Part shown: one piece after another, positions 32,555 to 44,559 of the stretch
Position numbering within the stretch: the first letter of the stretch is position 1
How the letters are laid out: the number at the start of each line of letters is the position of its first letter
Assembly (NCBI GenBank): GCA_037176845.1
Contig: JAYKXP010000093.1
Coordinates: 1 to 64,000, forward strand
Length of the DNA: 64,000 nt
Direction: 5' to 3'
DNA from: Paramarasmius palmivorus
Taxonomy: Eukaryota > Basidiomycota > Agaricomycetes > Agaricales > Marasmiaceae
Notes under the pieces: model-generated
Databases searched by the model: none
What the model saw: only the letters and a program-made list of their open reading frames with translations
Told to the model about the DNA's origin: nothing
Program-made: the position numbers and the translations under genes

Positions 32555-33830
32555 TTACAACGCATCGTGGTAACGAGGCGGCATGTCGACTACATGATTC
32601 CTTTCAACAACTTCTGTATCTGCGGGTCTCCATCCGCTATCGGTGTGATACCTTAGCTCTGCCTCCCGCGCTTGCCTATCCAATCGTTCTCTAGATTGTC
32701 CCATAATACAAGAGTCTACCGTTCCTTTTCCAGACATACGTTGCGGTGCAACAGTAATTTCACGGTACGGAAAGACTTGTTCTGGTGCAATCAAGGGTTT
32801 GTGTATCCTTTGTCTTCGCCGATACAGCATGAAGCCGATGATCATCGCCAGGGAACATGCTGTTGCGCCTACAACCAAGCCGGCGATAGTACCTGGTGAG
32901 GTTTTTGACAGACGGCGCTGAACTAGCGTTGTGGGCTCATTTGTGCTTGTATTTATAGCACTAGGACCTTGACTTTGAGTGGGAGATGAACCTATGCTTG
33001 AGCTATGTCTGAAGGAACAGTGACAAGTCTATTGAAGCTAGATGCGTCGAAAACTTACCCAGACGATGATGGATCCCCAAACGCTGATATCTTGTTCACA
33101 ATTGTCGATATGTTCTCTTCGGAGATGAGCGTCCCAGCACCACCCTCGAACATCGTCGGATTCGGTGGCTTGTCGCTCGTAGAGGAATCTGGATTTCTGG
33201 ACGAAAGATGTCAGGTTTCGCGAGTCGAATGACTGCTTGGACCCTTACGTTGTTGACGAGAACACTTCTGAAGTTGACGTTGATGCACCTGAACGCGAAG
33301 TTACGAGTGGAAGGACTATGTTCGCGGTTGGAGACGGTGGATGTCTTGAGGAAAATGATTTCTGGGCCAACGCTCCAGTGTACTTTGTCTCTACAATCGT
33401 TATCTTGCCGAAGGTTGAAGGACCCAGCGGCCTAGATCTATTTGATTAACCTCTAACGAACGAAGCAGTAACTTCACTTACACGGATGTAGCCTCAAAAT
33501 GGTATGTCCTAGAGATAGAAATTTAGCGCAATATCTTCCGAGATTCGAGGTACATACCCAGGGTGATTAATGGTGAAAACGAATCTCTTGCGTGAGATTG
33601 TCGCTTGCATCGATGTGGACGAATCCAAACCCGTAGGGTTATCTTGAACTGCAACGAGTTCGAACGCCCAATCGGTGACCAATGCGAAAATAGGCTTGTC
33701 CCATGTTGCAGTGATCGGAACACCGACCGTTCCCGTTGGCGGAATCTCGACGATATCGGTCATTGGAAAGGTAAGGTAAGGAGCTGGGGACGTTGTGAAA
33801 ACGAAACTTTCAGTTCTTTTATGCAACAAA
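32555..33830 (-). CDS. Class A single-pass membrane protein, PPRY tail, divergent ectodomain
   Basis: The last exon encodes a helix (VVGATACSLAMIIGFML) with YRRRQRIHK, a P-Y motif (VFPYREITVAP), then AELRYHTDSGWRP, and ends MPPRYHDAL at 32555. An ectodomain exon at about 33550-33820 encodes IVEIPPTGTVGVPITATW, FALVTDWAFELVAVQD and FVFTINHPG. It ends at a GGTATGT donor, the place where all family ectodomain exons end. A Ser/Thr-containing stalk must lie at 32880-33450. The first exon and signal peptide are not resolved. An ATG with a poor GTTTGA donor near 33908 is possible but unconvincing. The tail is shorter than in other class A proteins. Confidence 0.55.
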
Positions 33831-35379
33831 CGACTACAAGAAATTATCTAAATCATTTTAGAACCATAACTCATGTCAAACCATTCAAAACGCGCTGTGG
33901 GTAAGCCATCACAATCGGAGAGCTAGAACCACGCGGTATAACAGCTGAAACCTTTTTTGCGTCAAAGCTTGACAGCCTACATAATAAAGAAGCGAACACA
34001 AAGAGTTCTTTGGTAACCTTACAAAAGCAAGTGAGCGGAAAAGGGACAGTCTTACGTGTCCTTCGCGTTTCGACATAATGATCAAGCCTCAGCTAATTTC
34101 TGGCATGGCAGAAGAACAGCGGAGAGACCCTACCATTTTACTCGCACATGGGAATACTTTTCATATCAGATCGAAGAGTACGAGCTCGCAAGGGGTGAAA
34201 GTAGATACTAACGAGAGGTTGAACATGCTAAAGACGGGAGGTTGTACGAGATAAGTTGACGAAACATCACTTATGATGATTTATTTGGAATCTTCAGAGT
34301 TATACGAGTTGATCACTCTCCCTTGGCCCTTTTATATGCAGGGTGGTAATGTGGTGATAGAAGCTGTATTCACCAGGCTACGCAATGGGCGCTTGTCTTT
34401 GTAACCCTAACCCGCCGTCACTGCTACATAAATGATGTCACCTATCTTGCACGCATCTCTCGTCTTGACAGCCATCACCCCAAACACGTCCCTGTATCTC
34501 CCTTCGCTACCATCTCACAGATATCAGAAAACAAAGAATAACCAAAAACGAAAGGTTGGATGTGGCGGACACCGTCAACCGCGTCCAAACCGCGTCGCCA
34601 ACCTGTCGCTTGGCGAGCATATTGTAGCAGAAGGACACTTGTATGGACCTCGATTGACAGTAAGAATGTCTACCTTCACCTCCAGAAATCAACATCTCTG
34701 ACGAAGCACCATATATCGTGTCTACCTGTCCCTTTACATCATCCATCGAACCACATCATGTCTCTTTGAACATGGATCGTACTGCACTATCATATACGAA
34801 GGCACTCGGGCGATTCTAGGGTTATTAGGGTACTTCGAAATACCTGTCAACGTTTTGATGATCTTGGTGGCCGTGGTGTCCAAAACGGCTCGCTCTAGCT
34901 GCCGCCTCCCGACGCCATCACCATATCGCACGCGGTGCTAGGAATTTGTATTCGCAAGTTATCATCCAAGCTACAGGGCTGATGTTTGGAAAGTGACGGT
35001 TGCTATATACGGGTGCGGAACCGATGATGTTTTGTTGACGCTAAAGATTGCTCGGACTTCGCCATAATGGGATAATGTACTGGTCTATCTCGTTTACGCA
35101 AAAGTGTAGATACCTGTCCTACCGTGACCGATTGCTTTTATATTACTAACAGATTTGCGAGTGTAGTAGATGAAAGCTTACTTAAACATAAGTATCAGGA
35201 TTCAACTTCATCAAGCGTGATCATCTCGAATGAACTGCGACTGGCAACAAGCTACCTCGGTTGCCAGGTGATGGTTAGACGGTGTACCTTGATATATTGT
35301 CAGCGGAACAGAGTCAAAAAGAATGTGCTTCGGTACTATTTAGTCCCTTCCCCCATTACGACCCTAGTCAGCCGAAAGA
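33831..35379. other. Intergenic region with no clear gene
   Basis: Contains the upstream part of the leftward 32.6-kb gene and the promoter of the rightward 35.4-kb gene. A telomere-like AACCCTAACCC occurs once at about 34402-34412. Short frames at 34432-34931 lack motifs. Confidence 0.4.
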
Positions 35380-36647
35380 ATGCAATGGTTGGCTTTATTA
35401 TGGTGCGTGTTCATATACGTTGAGACGCCGACGCTCAAAGGTTCCTTCAGTATAGTTGCAGTATCTTCATGGGGTCTCAACGTGACTATCGATGCTGTCA
35501 ACCCTACTACGACTGAGGTGGAGAATGGTGCAATTTCGCTCCATATAAGATGGCATGCAGACGAAGAAGGCTCTTTTAAGTTTGCATTGAAAAAACCTGA
35601 TGTTGATGATTTCCCAATCACGTCCACGCTACCTATTAATGCTAAAAGTTCTGCGTTGGACTTCAAATTCGAGTCTATATCTCCGGGGTAATTGTTTAAT
35701 CTATATAAGGATTGATTCATTGCTCAAAATAATTGTTTAGGACCTACTCTTTGGTGGCTTGGAATGACGACGGGTGCGTCTTTTGGGCTGTTTACTATTA
35801 CGGAAACTTCATAAACTCGTATATCCCTGGGCCAGCTCGAATAATGGCGTCAATCTCGATAGATTCAATGCTCTGATTGTAGCAAAAGGTCCCAGAAATG
35901 AGACTGGTCCTGTACGAACCCCGACTTCCACATTACAAACGTCTTCCGTCATGATGCGTTCTAGCGGCACAAAGAATACGAGTCCAACCTCTACATCTAG
36001 TCAGACCTTGAGGTATGAATATTTTAACTACCTGTCATCTCAGAGCTCCTTTCACGCTAACGTATGATGATAGTACACCACCGATGTCTGGAGAGGGCGA
36101 AGATCGTTCGAATGGGAAAAACCTACATCCGCAGTCCATTGTCGGAGGTGTCATTGGAGGTATCATGCTCATTCTTCTCGCTATTGCGCTCCTTCTCTAT
36201 ATTCGTCGACGGAGTTCAAAGCGGATCAGCGTCGCGAAGTTCTATAGAGAAAGAATGGTTAAACAGCGAGTTTCCCGTCGAGCGCCCACGCGACAGTTCT
36301 CCTATACAACCTTAACGCCGCAACAGGACGACAAATCGTGTTCATCAAGTCCTATTTCGTCTGTGACAGAAAGCGAAACCACAGTTGTAGAACCCCACGA
36401 TCTCATCGATGCTGAGAAAGCTGTTCAAACCTCGCGTACGGATAGGCAGATGGAAATAGAGGAACGCATGCAGGAATTGCAGGCGCAGCTAATTACGCTG
36501 CATTACCGATCTAAACTGGAAGTGAGCTCATCGGAGGGCGCAGCACAGATGAAGGAGACTAGGGAAAAGGTGGACAGGTTGAATGCATTAAAGAGTGGAG
36601 ATTGGGCGAAGGAGCTGTCAAATGAGCGCCCGCTTGAGATGCTCTGA
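35380..36647 (+). CDS. Class B single-pass membrane protein with coiled-coil tail
   Basis: ATG at 35380 in a 23-nt exon (35380-35402). A 48-nt intron GTGCGT...TTCAG precedes exon 2 (35451-35687). The N-terminus is MQWLALLCIVAVSSWG. The beta domain is VTIDAVNPTTTEVENGAI, LHIRWHADEEGSFKFAL, FKFESISPG, closed by a GTAATT donor. Small exons follow at about 35740-36010. The last exon (from about 36070) encodes a helix (IVGGVIGGIMLILLAIALLL), RRRSSKR, YRERMVKQ, TSRTDRQMEIEERMQELQAQ and KETREKVDRLNALKSGDWA, ending SNERPLEML. It is an outlying class B copy on the plus strand, diverged from the 22-26 kb group but with the same intron phase and tail. Confidence 0.75.
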
Positions 36648-36718
36648 TTGGATTAGCGGGCTACGATCTTAGTGTCTTTTGCAATATATGGACTTTCAAA
36701 ATGCTCACGCGTATTTGA

Positions 36719-37260
36719 GTTGGAAATTCCCAGTCCCACATTCACCAGTGGCAGCGCCAACTATTCGGACCTGGAAATTGAGAAGGAAATCGATGCGAAA
36801 AGGAAAGAGGAAAACACGTATTCAATGCACTGGATATGTGGAATTTCTCTGTCCAAACACACGTGTTTTGCGTTGATGGTTACACGTGCTTCCCGGAGCG
36901 TCAAAGAGCATTTTTCCTGCTCCGGAAAACACAGACGCCCAGAAACATGGTCTTTAACGCTGCTGGAAATATGGTACTTCCAGCTCTTTGTCTTACTCAG
37001 CGTAGGAAATATGGCTTTTCATGGCCTTTGTCTTTTCCAGCGCTGGAAATATGCTTTTTCACGGCCCTGAAAGCACGTGAATACCGAGAGGCAAAGGACC
37101 ATCTTTCGGGCCCGAAAAGGCCACAAATTAGTGATACTTTAAGCTCAATTTTCACCTTCCTTTCCGCCGTAATTTCCTCTAGAATTTCCTTGTCCGAATA
37201 AGCGGGGCTGCCACTGGTGATTCCCATATTTTTCGAGATGTGGGACTGTGAGACAGTGAC
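36719..37260. mobile_element. MITE-like fold-back sequence
   Basis: The left part (about 36722-36800) and the inverted right part (about 37150-37260) match imperfectly. Both read CAGTCCCACAT, then CACCAGTGGCAGC-CC, TATTCGGAC, GGAAATT and GAGGAAAT-like strings. The middle contains several CAGCGCTGGAAATATG-like and TTTTCC motifs. No coding capacity. This is consistent with a small non-autonomous DNA transposon, or one side of the larger structure up to 39053. The left flank TTGGAAATTCCCAG resembles the inverse of the sequence that ends the neighbouring 0.9-kb repeats (CTGGGAATTCCCAC). Confidence 0.45.
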
Positions 37261-38145
37261 GTCAGCTAATACACGTGCTGGACTTGCCATATATGGCCTT
37301 GTGCATAGCCACGTCCGCGCTTACCTGTTCCGATTACATGGTCGTCGTGAGCTCTTGAACTCCCAACAAGACCCCGCAGGATGTGTTCTGCCATCTTTTG
37401 ATGCTATAGTGCTTTTTCTTCTGCACAACAATGCTACCTTTGCTACCTCGTTCTTATCTGCTGCGCTCTTTCGTATTTTCAAGCTATCCATATACCTCGC
37501 AAGGATTTGGCTTGTCGTCGGCGTATTACTCCACACCTCTTACACCACCACCTGCCATGTCGCCGCCGTTCGTAACCCGGAAATCTGCGAGAATCGGTCT
37601 GCTACGCGTCAGCATGGAGGAGTTGCAATGCAGTTGGCGTGGGCTTAACTGGTGTGTGATACTTGAGATTTGTTGCGTAACAGTGGACTAATTTCAAAGG
37701 TCTCTCTGCCTAGGATAGCTAGCTCAACTTGGGCAGTGATCCACATTGTATGTCACCCTTTCCACCATTCCCATAACAGAATTGTTAACTATCCAAATCA
37801 CATGAAGGTATATTCAACGACACACAGAATGTCTCGCTCAGGGTTGAGCGGGGCATTGCATAGGGCCTGGTCACAGTGCAGGGTATTGGGCATTGACTTC
37901 ACGTCGGCTTCACGTCTGGGTACCGAATGGCTAGTCTCCCCTAGCTACTTCATATCACCTGCAGTAGCATGTATAGAATAGTGGCTATGTATTAACGACT
38001 ACCCTACATGTGTAAAATAATGTAAGTAGCATTTCATGTCGAATAACATCTACGAACGTCGAAGCGGCATTATGAACGAAGTGTAGGGGTGCTTACCGGC
38101 ATTTCCCAGTTTGGGTGGGACCCTGGGAATCTGGGAATTCCCACT
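37244..38145 (+). repeat. 0.9-kb direct repeat, copy 1
   Basis: Runs from GGGACTGTGAGACAGTGACG to CTGGGAATTCCCACT and is followed at once by copy 2, offset about 902 bp. It shares an ACATGAAGGTATATTCAACG segment and long identical tracts with copy 2, with only a few indels near 37515, 37560 and 37625. No recognisable protein; open frames in it are equally open in copy 2. Confidence 0.85.
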
Positions 38146-39053
38146 GGGACTGTGAGACAGTGACGTCAGCTAATACACGTGCTGGACTTGCCATATATGG
38201 CCTTGTGCATAGCCACGTCCGCGCTTACCTGTTCCGATTACATGGTCGTCGTGAGCTCTTGAACTCCCAACAAGACCCCGCAGGATGTGTTCTGCCATCT
38301 TTTGATGCTATAGTGCTTTTTCTTCTGCACAACAATGCTACCTTTGCTACCTCGTTCTTATCTGCTGCGCTCTTTCGTATTTTCAAGCTATCCATATACC
38401 TCGCAAGGATTTGGCTTGTCGTCGGGTTATCGTATTACTCCACACCTCTTACACCACCACCTGCCATGTTCGCGCCGTTCGTAACCCGGAAATCTGCGAG
38501 AATCGGTCTGCTACGCGCAGCATGGAGGAGTTGCAATGCAGTTGGGCGTGGGCTTAACTGGTGTGTGATACTTGAGATTTGTTGCGTAATCAGTGACTAA
38601 TTTCAAAGGTCTCTCTGCCTAGGATAGCTAGCTCAACTTGGGCAGTGATCCACATTGTATGTCACCTTTTCCACCATTCCATAACAGAATTGTTAAACTA
38701 TCCAAATCACATGAAGGTATATTCAACGACACACAGAATGTCTCGCTCAGGGTTGAGCGGGGCATTGCATAGGGCCTGGTCACAGTGCAGGGTATTGGGC
38801 ATTGACTTCACGTCGGCTTCACGTCTGGGTACCGAATGGCTAGTCTCCCCTAGCTACTTCATATCACCTGCAGTAGCATGTATAGAATAGTGGCTATGTA
38901 TTAACGACTACCCTACATGTGTAAAATAATGTAAGTAGCATTTCATGTCGAATAACATCTACGAACGTCGAAGCGGCATTATGAACGAAGTGTAGGGGTG
39001 CTTACCGGCATTTCCCAGTTTGGGTGGGACCCTGGGAATCTGGGAATTCCCAC
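38146..39053 (+). repeat. 0.9-kb direct repeat, copy 2
   Basis: Near-identical tandem copy of 37244-38145. It ends with the same GGGACCCTGGGAATCTGGGA string and then passes into unrelated sequence at about 39053. The very high identity means a recent duplication, or an assembly artefact. Confidence 0.85.
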
Positions 39054-40184
39054 AAGATTGAGTTTTTCGAACATTTGAGCGTGGTCATGAACTAATTCAA
39101 ATTTTCAAAGCGCAACAGAGGTCAGGTGATCAAATTGTCCAAAGTTAACCCTAACCCTGGATCTGGAGTTTTGACAGCGCACGATGATTTTTTTCACTTT
39201 TCCAGAACATCCATCTTGGTCAAGGGCTGTTCCCTCCAAAGTGGTCAACCGATTCTGACTACACATCCCTAGTAAGTACCGTTTTGACATGCCCTCCCTG
39301 CCAGGTAGAGCTCCATCAGAACGAAGAAGCGAGATGTACTCAGTCTGTTCGACAGTGCTAGAGCGATACCCATTGGATGTAGAACGTTAAACTCGAAGGG
39401 TCCTTGGTGCGTTATTTGTGTTCCTGCCATAATATCTTCCTCACCCTTTGTCACCTCAGTTCCCAATCTATCCTCATCAAATCCAACGCCATAAGCCTCT
39501 CGTTTACTCTGGCGACGGCACAGCAAAAACGTCGAGAGAAGCATCCTCTCCATGCCTTCCCTTTTTTCGACCGCCGATCCAAATAGCAAGCTTATGAAAT
39601 AATGGACTTCTCTGTCCGCTCCCCTCAATATCGTCGAGGATTATATGTCGCATCCCTTTCGTTTTTGGAGTATACCTGTGGCCTACGTGTAAATCAATAT
39701 CGATGGAGCCACGTACGTTGTCAACAAAATTCATGTCCTCCACAATCTTATTGCCTTACCGATAGTGATAATGTCACCGCTCCCCAAACCCAAGGTCCGC
39801 CACGAGACAATGAAGCTCCACGTGTAGTTCTCTTGACCTACCTCCATGCACCTTTCGCCATGTCCAACGTTTACTTATCATCCTCTTCACTTCGAATCAG
39901 GCACGCACCACATTACAGAACCATCATCTCGCTCAAGCGAACACTGAGCATAAGTGTTCTTACAGCCGGAATGCCAGTGGAGTTTTGCCAGTGAAACGAG
40001 ATAATAGAAAGGGTTGATTGATGATGGAGAGGCAGGGAAGGAGCATTCGCAACGGAGCTTCGGTTCTTGTTACACATTATTTTTCGACCCAATGTACTGT
40101 AAGTTTCAACTTTCAGGTGATCGACATCCGCTAGCGTTTGAAGACACCCGTGGGTGGAGACAAAACAAAACTACACATTATTTA
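39054..40184. other. Region with a possible minus-strand family relic
   Basis: Starts with CTAACCCTGG-type sequence near 39152. On the minus strand near 39480-39600 a frame reads ISLLFGSAVEKREGMERM, then LLSTFLLCRRQSKREA, which recalls a frameshifted transmembrane helix plus stop-transfer. No DSGWRP, PPxY or coiled coil follows, and no ectodomain exon was found, so I do not call a gene. Confidence 0.25.
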
Positions 40185-40267
40185 TGACCACCGCAGGGGT
40201 CGAACCTGCAATCTCCTGATGCCCACGGTAATCGTAGTCAGACGCGATGCCATTTCGCTAGGCGGCC
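40185..40267 (-). tRNA. tRNA-Arg (anticodon ACG) with an 11-nt intron
   Basis: Read on the minus strand from 40267, all cloverleaf parts fit. The acceptor GGCCGCC pairs with GGTGGTC (two G-U). The D-stem GCGA/TCGC has an AATGGCA loop. The anticodon stem TCTGA/TCAGG (one G-U) follows. The T-arm is GCAGG TTCGACC CCTGC, and the discriminator is A. Anticodon ACG occupies 40235-40233 in loop CTACGA. An 11-nt insertion (40231-40221) follows position 37, the canonical place for tRNA introns. GGTTCGACC supplies the B box; TAGCGAAATGG supplies an A box. Decodes CGN arginine codons after A34-to-I editing. Confidence 0.9.
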
Positions 40268-40805
40268 ACTGTGCGACATCTTTTAACGTGAATTATAGAT
40301 ATAACGAATGTTTAGAGCAAGACTTTCATCATCCGGTTAGTCTGCCCACGCTTTCTTCATGGCCTCCGTTGCGCGGTACATCTTGAATATACTCGAGAAG
40401 AGGAATACTATACGAGATTGGATCTCAGGTGCGTAGCTCCACCCTATCTCGATCTACTACTCCCTTTCATTGAGGTTACAGATCTGATATTATTCATGAT
40501 GCGGAACATGAACGTGCCTTATCTTCTTGGATATTTATGAAAGCTCTTCTGGATCATGGATTCTGTAAGTGTTACGTGCCGCCACTGTTTACTTTAGGAA
40601 ACCCCCGGGATGCGAACTGATGTCCCTCTTGTAACTCGGCTGCGCATGTACTCGAGTATCTCAGACGAGTCTACGTACTCAGTCCGGAATTTTTCCCTGT
40701 TTCCACTTCCTTTCTGGTAACAATCGGATCAAATGTTATCGGGGTTTAAAGACGACAGCTTAACATCCTTGGCAACTCACACTCAGCACCTTGTTGCTGC
40801 ACAAG
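40268..40805. other. Intergenic between tRNA and class A gene
   Basis: Promoter region of the 40.8-kb gene and flank of the tRNA. Nothing further seen. Confidence 0.4.
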
Positions 40806-42127
40806 ATGTTTTGTTTTCGATCTGCGCGGTGAGTCCATGTCGATACATTGTCATCTGAATACTAACGCTACTTTAAACAAAGATTCACCTTGCTTGTTGC
40901 GATTAGCTTGCATTCGGTTCGGGCGTTTAGGGTCTACGTCGTCAATAGCCCTGTATCCTTAATAGACGGGGCCATTGAACTTACCGTTGAATGTACGGAA
41001 TCCAGGAGTGAGGAGAACGATCTTCTACGGCTTGGACTCTGGTTGGAATCCGACATTACTGGGCGATACCTTCCAAACCCAATAGATACAACCTTCATCT
41101 CCCCGATAGGCGTCTCCCGGACCACAGTCACTTTTTCTTCATCGAAAATTTCCCCAGGGTGAGTCTCCTCTTTGCCTTCGAAAAGACAAATCTCAACTGC
41201 TGTCGTTGCAGAGTATACTGTGTTGGTGATGTGTAAGTGCATGTCTCTGCTGAAAACCGTTGACATTCTCCTGACATCACAGTCAGAAATTCCGAGGACG
41301 CAGGCTCGTTATTCTCTTCGGGGGATACGTTCAAAGTTCGACAACAGGCCAGCCTACCCTCTTCATTGTAAGATGCAAAAGTATCACTTACATTCACAAC
41401 TGATGTATGTCATAGTTCATCTTCATCCCGGTCGTCTACACCAGAAACAGAAAGGAGCACAAGCTCAACTCGAATAACACAAACACCACCTCCAACAACG
41501 TCATCTCCGACAACACGGGTGATACCTACCCAAACTAGTAGTATCTCTTCGTCAAGTGAACCTTCAGATACTGCCATCACTTCACCGACGCAGACACTTG
41601 TTTCAGCCTCAACCATCACTACCCTAACTTCCACTTCCTTACAACCATCATTCTCCCTGACTCCAATTCCGACAACTTCGACAACTTCCTCTTTGCATGA
41701 TTCGACGGGCAATGCCATGAGAAGCACTTCGATGCCTACAGCGCAGACCCAATCTACCACAAGCGTCAATGTTGGCCGTATTGCAGGACCAGTGGCGGGT
41801 GCAGTTGCATTCATCATCCTGGCTACTATCATCATCATTGTTCTTCGAAGACGGAGAAAAGAAGATTCGATGAAGCCGACTACCATCTCTTTCCCACATA
41901 CATCAGAATCTGATATGGATTCGACAGTTCAACAAACCGAGAAGCAGGAGTTGCAAGTTGGGCATCAAGATCATGATGTTTCACCGCAAAGAGTCGAAGG
42001 GGATTCGCAACAAGCTCAATTTAGGTACCATAGAGATAGTGGTCGGACATTAGAACCTCTACGTCCGGTGCGGGGAGGTCTAGACGTGATCGAGATGCCA
42101 CCTCGATACGATGACATAACGCGCTGA
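40806..42127 (+). CDS. Class A single-pass membrane protein, PPRY tail with degenerate DSGWRP
   Basis: ATG at 40806 in a 23-nt exon (40806-40828). A 54-nt GTGAGT intron precedes exon 2 (40883-41158). The N-terminus MFCFRSARFTLLVAISLHSV leads to the beta domain VYVVNSPVSLIDGAIELTV, LRLGLWLESD, VTFSSSKISPG. The last exon encodes a long Ser/Thr stalk (about 41440-41770), a helix (IAGPVAGAVAFIILATIIII), VLRRRRK, SFPHTSESD and FRYHRDSGRTLEP, and ends MPPRYDDITR. Two departures are seen: DSGWRP has become DSGRTL, and the C-terminus has one extra residue and ends in Arg rather than a hydrophobic residue. The PPRY itself is intact. No frame break seen. Confidence 0.8.
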
Positions 42128-43245
42128 AGTGAATTAGCTTCATATCAGCCACCCGCCGCCGGGGCTGACGGTGCTTCATTGTTCTGAATCTCACTAAGGG
42201 CTTTTTTAGCCTTTTACGCATGTGTACAAATATACTGCAATACATAAGGAAGCATGCTACAGGCCACGATGCAAGGTTCCTACTTAACTAAAGATGGGCG
42301 TCAACTGAACAGGCACGGGAGCCTGGATTTTTACCGCCGAACCCTAACCTTAATCCGCCAGAGGGGTGAGTTACATGTCCTCTTTCTCGACATTCATCAC
42401 AGCAACAACGCTGGTTATCTTTCTTTACTCCTCATTTGTCATCTTATGAGTTAGGACTTAGGTGAGGCTAATGATGTCTTCTGGTTTTGATATAGCCATA
42501 TGGGTCGACTATAAATGTGTCCGGTGCTATGCTGCTCTTCGAGTTATAATCTCTTCCTGACTCGATAATAGGATGGCCATCAGGACCGGTCAACGCAACA
42601 TCTATTCCATACATTGCCCATAGTCAAGAGTGGTTGTCGATCTTCGGTCTCAAACTCACGAATCTGCTATCAACATCCATCATGCCGTTGGTCGTTCCGT
42701 GTTCTTCTGTTACCCCACTGACCGGGCTCGAACGGTATCATGGGTCCCATCGTATGTGGACAGCTATGGTTCTAGAATGTAACCTGATGGAGTGGATGAG
42801 AGTAAATCTCAGGTGCATATCGCAAGCTCATTTCTAATAAATACATCTCATTGAGGTTGGGGTCACGGACGTTGTTAACGCTGTAGGTAGGTTACCGGTT
42901 GCGGCTTCGTCATCCAACTAGACTCATCACGATTGGGGACGCTCATAGAGAGTAGCTGAGCTGACTGCTCATGTTCACGTTTGCCCGAGTATCGAGATGG
43001 TATTGGATTACTTACTAGCACTGAACGTTGGATTATCTTTTGATGCCTTTCGTCGAGGGATGGCTCGACCAAGAAAGCTGTGCACGCGATGAATTGCCTT
43101 TGATGGTATTGCCTACTCTCAGTGAATATCTTTTTTACTTCCTGTTTATGTTGACTGATTGATTTGAATGTCCTCACACAAATAAGGAGGTTTAAGACCC
43201 CAGCTTGTCCCATGCTTGATGTGCCAGTCAGAAATTCTCTCCTTG
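42128..43245. other. Intergenic, possible coding fragment on the minus strand
   Basis: Holds the 3' flank of the 40.8-kb gene and the promoter of the 43.2-kb gene. On the minus strand near 42480-42630 a short open stretch reads MYGIDVALTGPDGHPIIESG and continues through DYNSKSSIAPDTF. It looks protein-like, but I do not recognise it and it is bounded by stops. Confidence 0.3.
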
Positions 43246-44559
43246 ATGCTCAATTATCGGCTCTTACTGTAAGTATTGGCTGATAGGTTCTCTTTCGTGT
43301 GCTGAATTTTAATGATAGGTTCACCTTCTTGACCTTGTTTCTGTGTGTTCGGGGAGTCACGGTTGAGGATGTTGATGAGCAAGCCGTATCCGTGATAAAT
43401 GGGGCGATTACTCTCCGCATTCTTTGGCACATCGGCTCCAATGATCGGACCCGCGACAGTGTGCAGTTTGGGTTGTGGTCATTCTCTCCCTCTGACATTT
43501 CGCGCGAGAACCAAGCTCTACCATCCCCAGTAGCCGTTGCATCACTTCCTCCGGGAAGCACCTCTCCTTCTCAAGTCACTTTCTCCTCCTCAAACATGTC
43601 TCCAGGGTGAGTATCCGATTATCTCCCCCGTGCTGCCGCTTAATGGTTGGTCACAGAACATATGTTGTCTCGGATAGGTAATGCTGCATCTCCTAACGAG
43701 TTATCGATTATCCTCTAACGGGAGTGTCAGGTATTCTGAAGACTTTAGGTCGCTAGTTGAATTTGGAGTGCCAATACAAATCATACGCGAGATCAATCCA
43801 TCACAAAGGTAAGCAAGAGGCACCTCCATGCGTAATATTTCTTGCTCATATATCTGAAGTGCCATCGCTTCCGTACCAACCTTGCATACCCAAGGCAGCA
43901 CAAGCTCAGCGGAAACACTTGTATCGACAGCGAGTAGAAGCCCGAGCACGACTGAAAACACTATGTCTTCGCTTCGCGATAATTCAAGCACTAAAACATT
44001 AAACCCACCGCCGACTTCTCCGGCGCAAACTGGCCTAACGGAAATGTCGTCAGCATCGACTTCTTCCATACCTACTGCCTCTTCGTTCGCAGTGCCTCCA
44101 AGCCAAATTTCAATAATCCAGAAAACATTGACACAGTCTGGCCCGTCGACTAGTACCACCGAAAGCACATCAGTGTCAACTTCGCAGGCAGGTTCTTCGC
44201 AAAGCCCTGGCATAATTGCTGGTCTAGTTGTAGGTGCGGTTGGACTCATGATTATTGTCAGCATCATTGTTGTTGTCCTGCGACGGAGAAGGAAGAGGAA
44301 GCTGATCTCCTCAGAGTCGACGGAACCAACACTTGTTTCACCGTACCCATTTTTCACATCAATATTTGATCAGGGTGCAACGGATCAGAAGCAGGAGTTG
44401 CAGGTTGGGGATCAGCATCATGACGCTTCACATCATGGAGCAGAAGGGGCTTCACAACAGCCTCAGTTCAGATACCATGACGATAGTGGTTGGCGACCAC
44501 AGGATGCTGAAGGTCACAACATTATTGATATGCCACCTCGATATGATACTGCAATTTAA
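43246..44559 (+). CDS. Class A single-pass membrane protein, PPRY tail
   Basis: ATG at 43246 in a 23-nt exon (43246-43268). A 50-nt GTAAGT...ATAG intron precedes exon 2 (43319-43606). The N-terminus MLNYRLLLFTFLTLFLCVRG leads to the beta domain VTVEDVDEQAVSVINGAI, LRILWHIGSNDR, VTFSSSNMSPG. The last exon carries a long Ser/Thr stalk (about 43870-44210), a helix (IIAGLVVGAVGLMIIVSIIV), VVLRRRRKRK, VSPYPFFTS and FRYHDDSGWRP, and ends MPPRYDTAI. It is in direct tandem with the 40.8-kb gene and shares its tail features, including KQELQVG and H-x-x-D-x-S. All parts look intact. Confidence 0.8.

Noticed and set aside
37217..38600. Protein gene in the 0.9-kb repeats (open frames of 143 and 161 codons)
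   Set aside because: No motif and frames broken by the same small indels that separate the copies; more likely transposon-type non-coding DNA.
40570..40690. Possible second tRNA (T-arm-like AGTTCGCATCCC on the minus strand)
   Set aside because: The stems do not pair into a cloverleaf, and no A box or 7-bp acceptor stem can be built.
41410..41886. Long minus-strand frame opposite the 40.8-kb gene, and a similar one at 43701-44357
   Set aside because: Both lie opposite Ser/Thr-rich stalk and helix codons of well-supported plus-strand genes; their Val/Glu/Asp-rich content is the antisense image of those codons.
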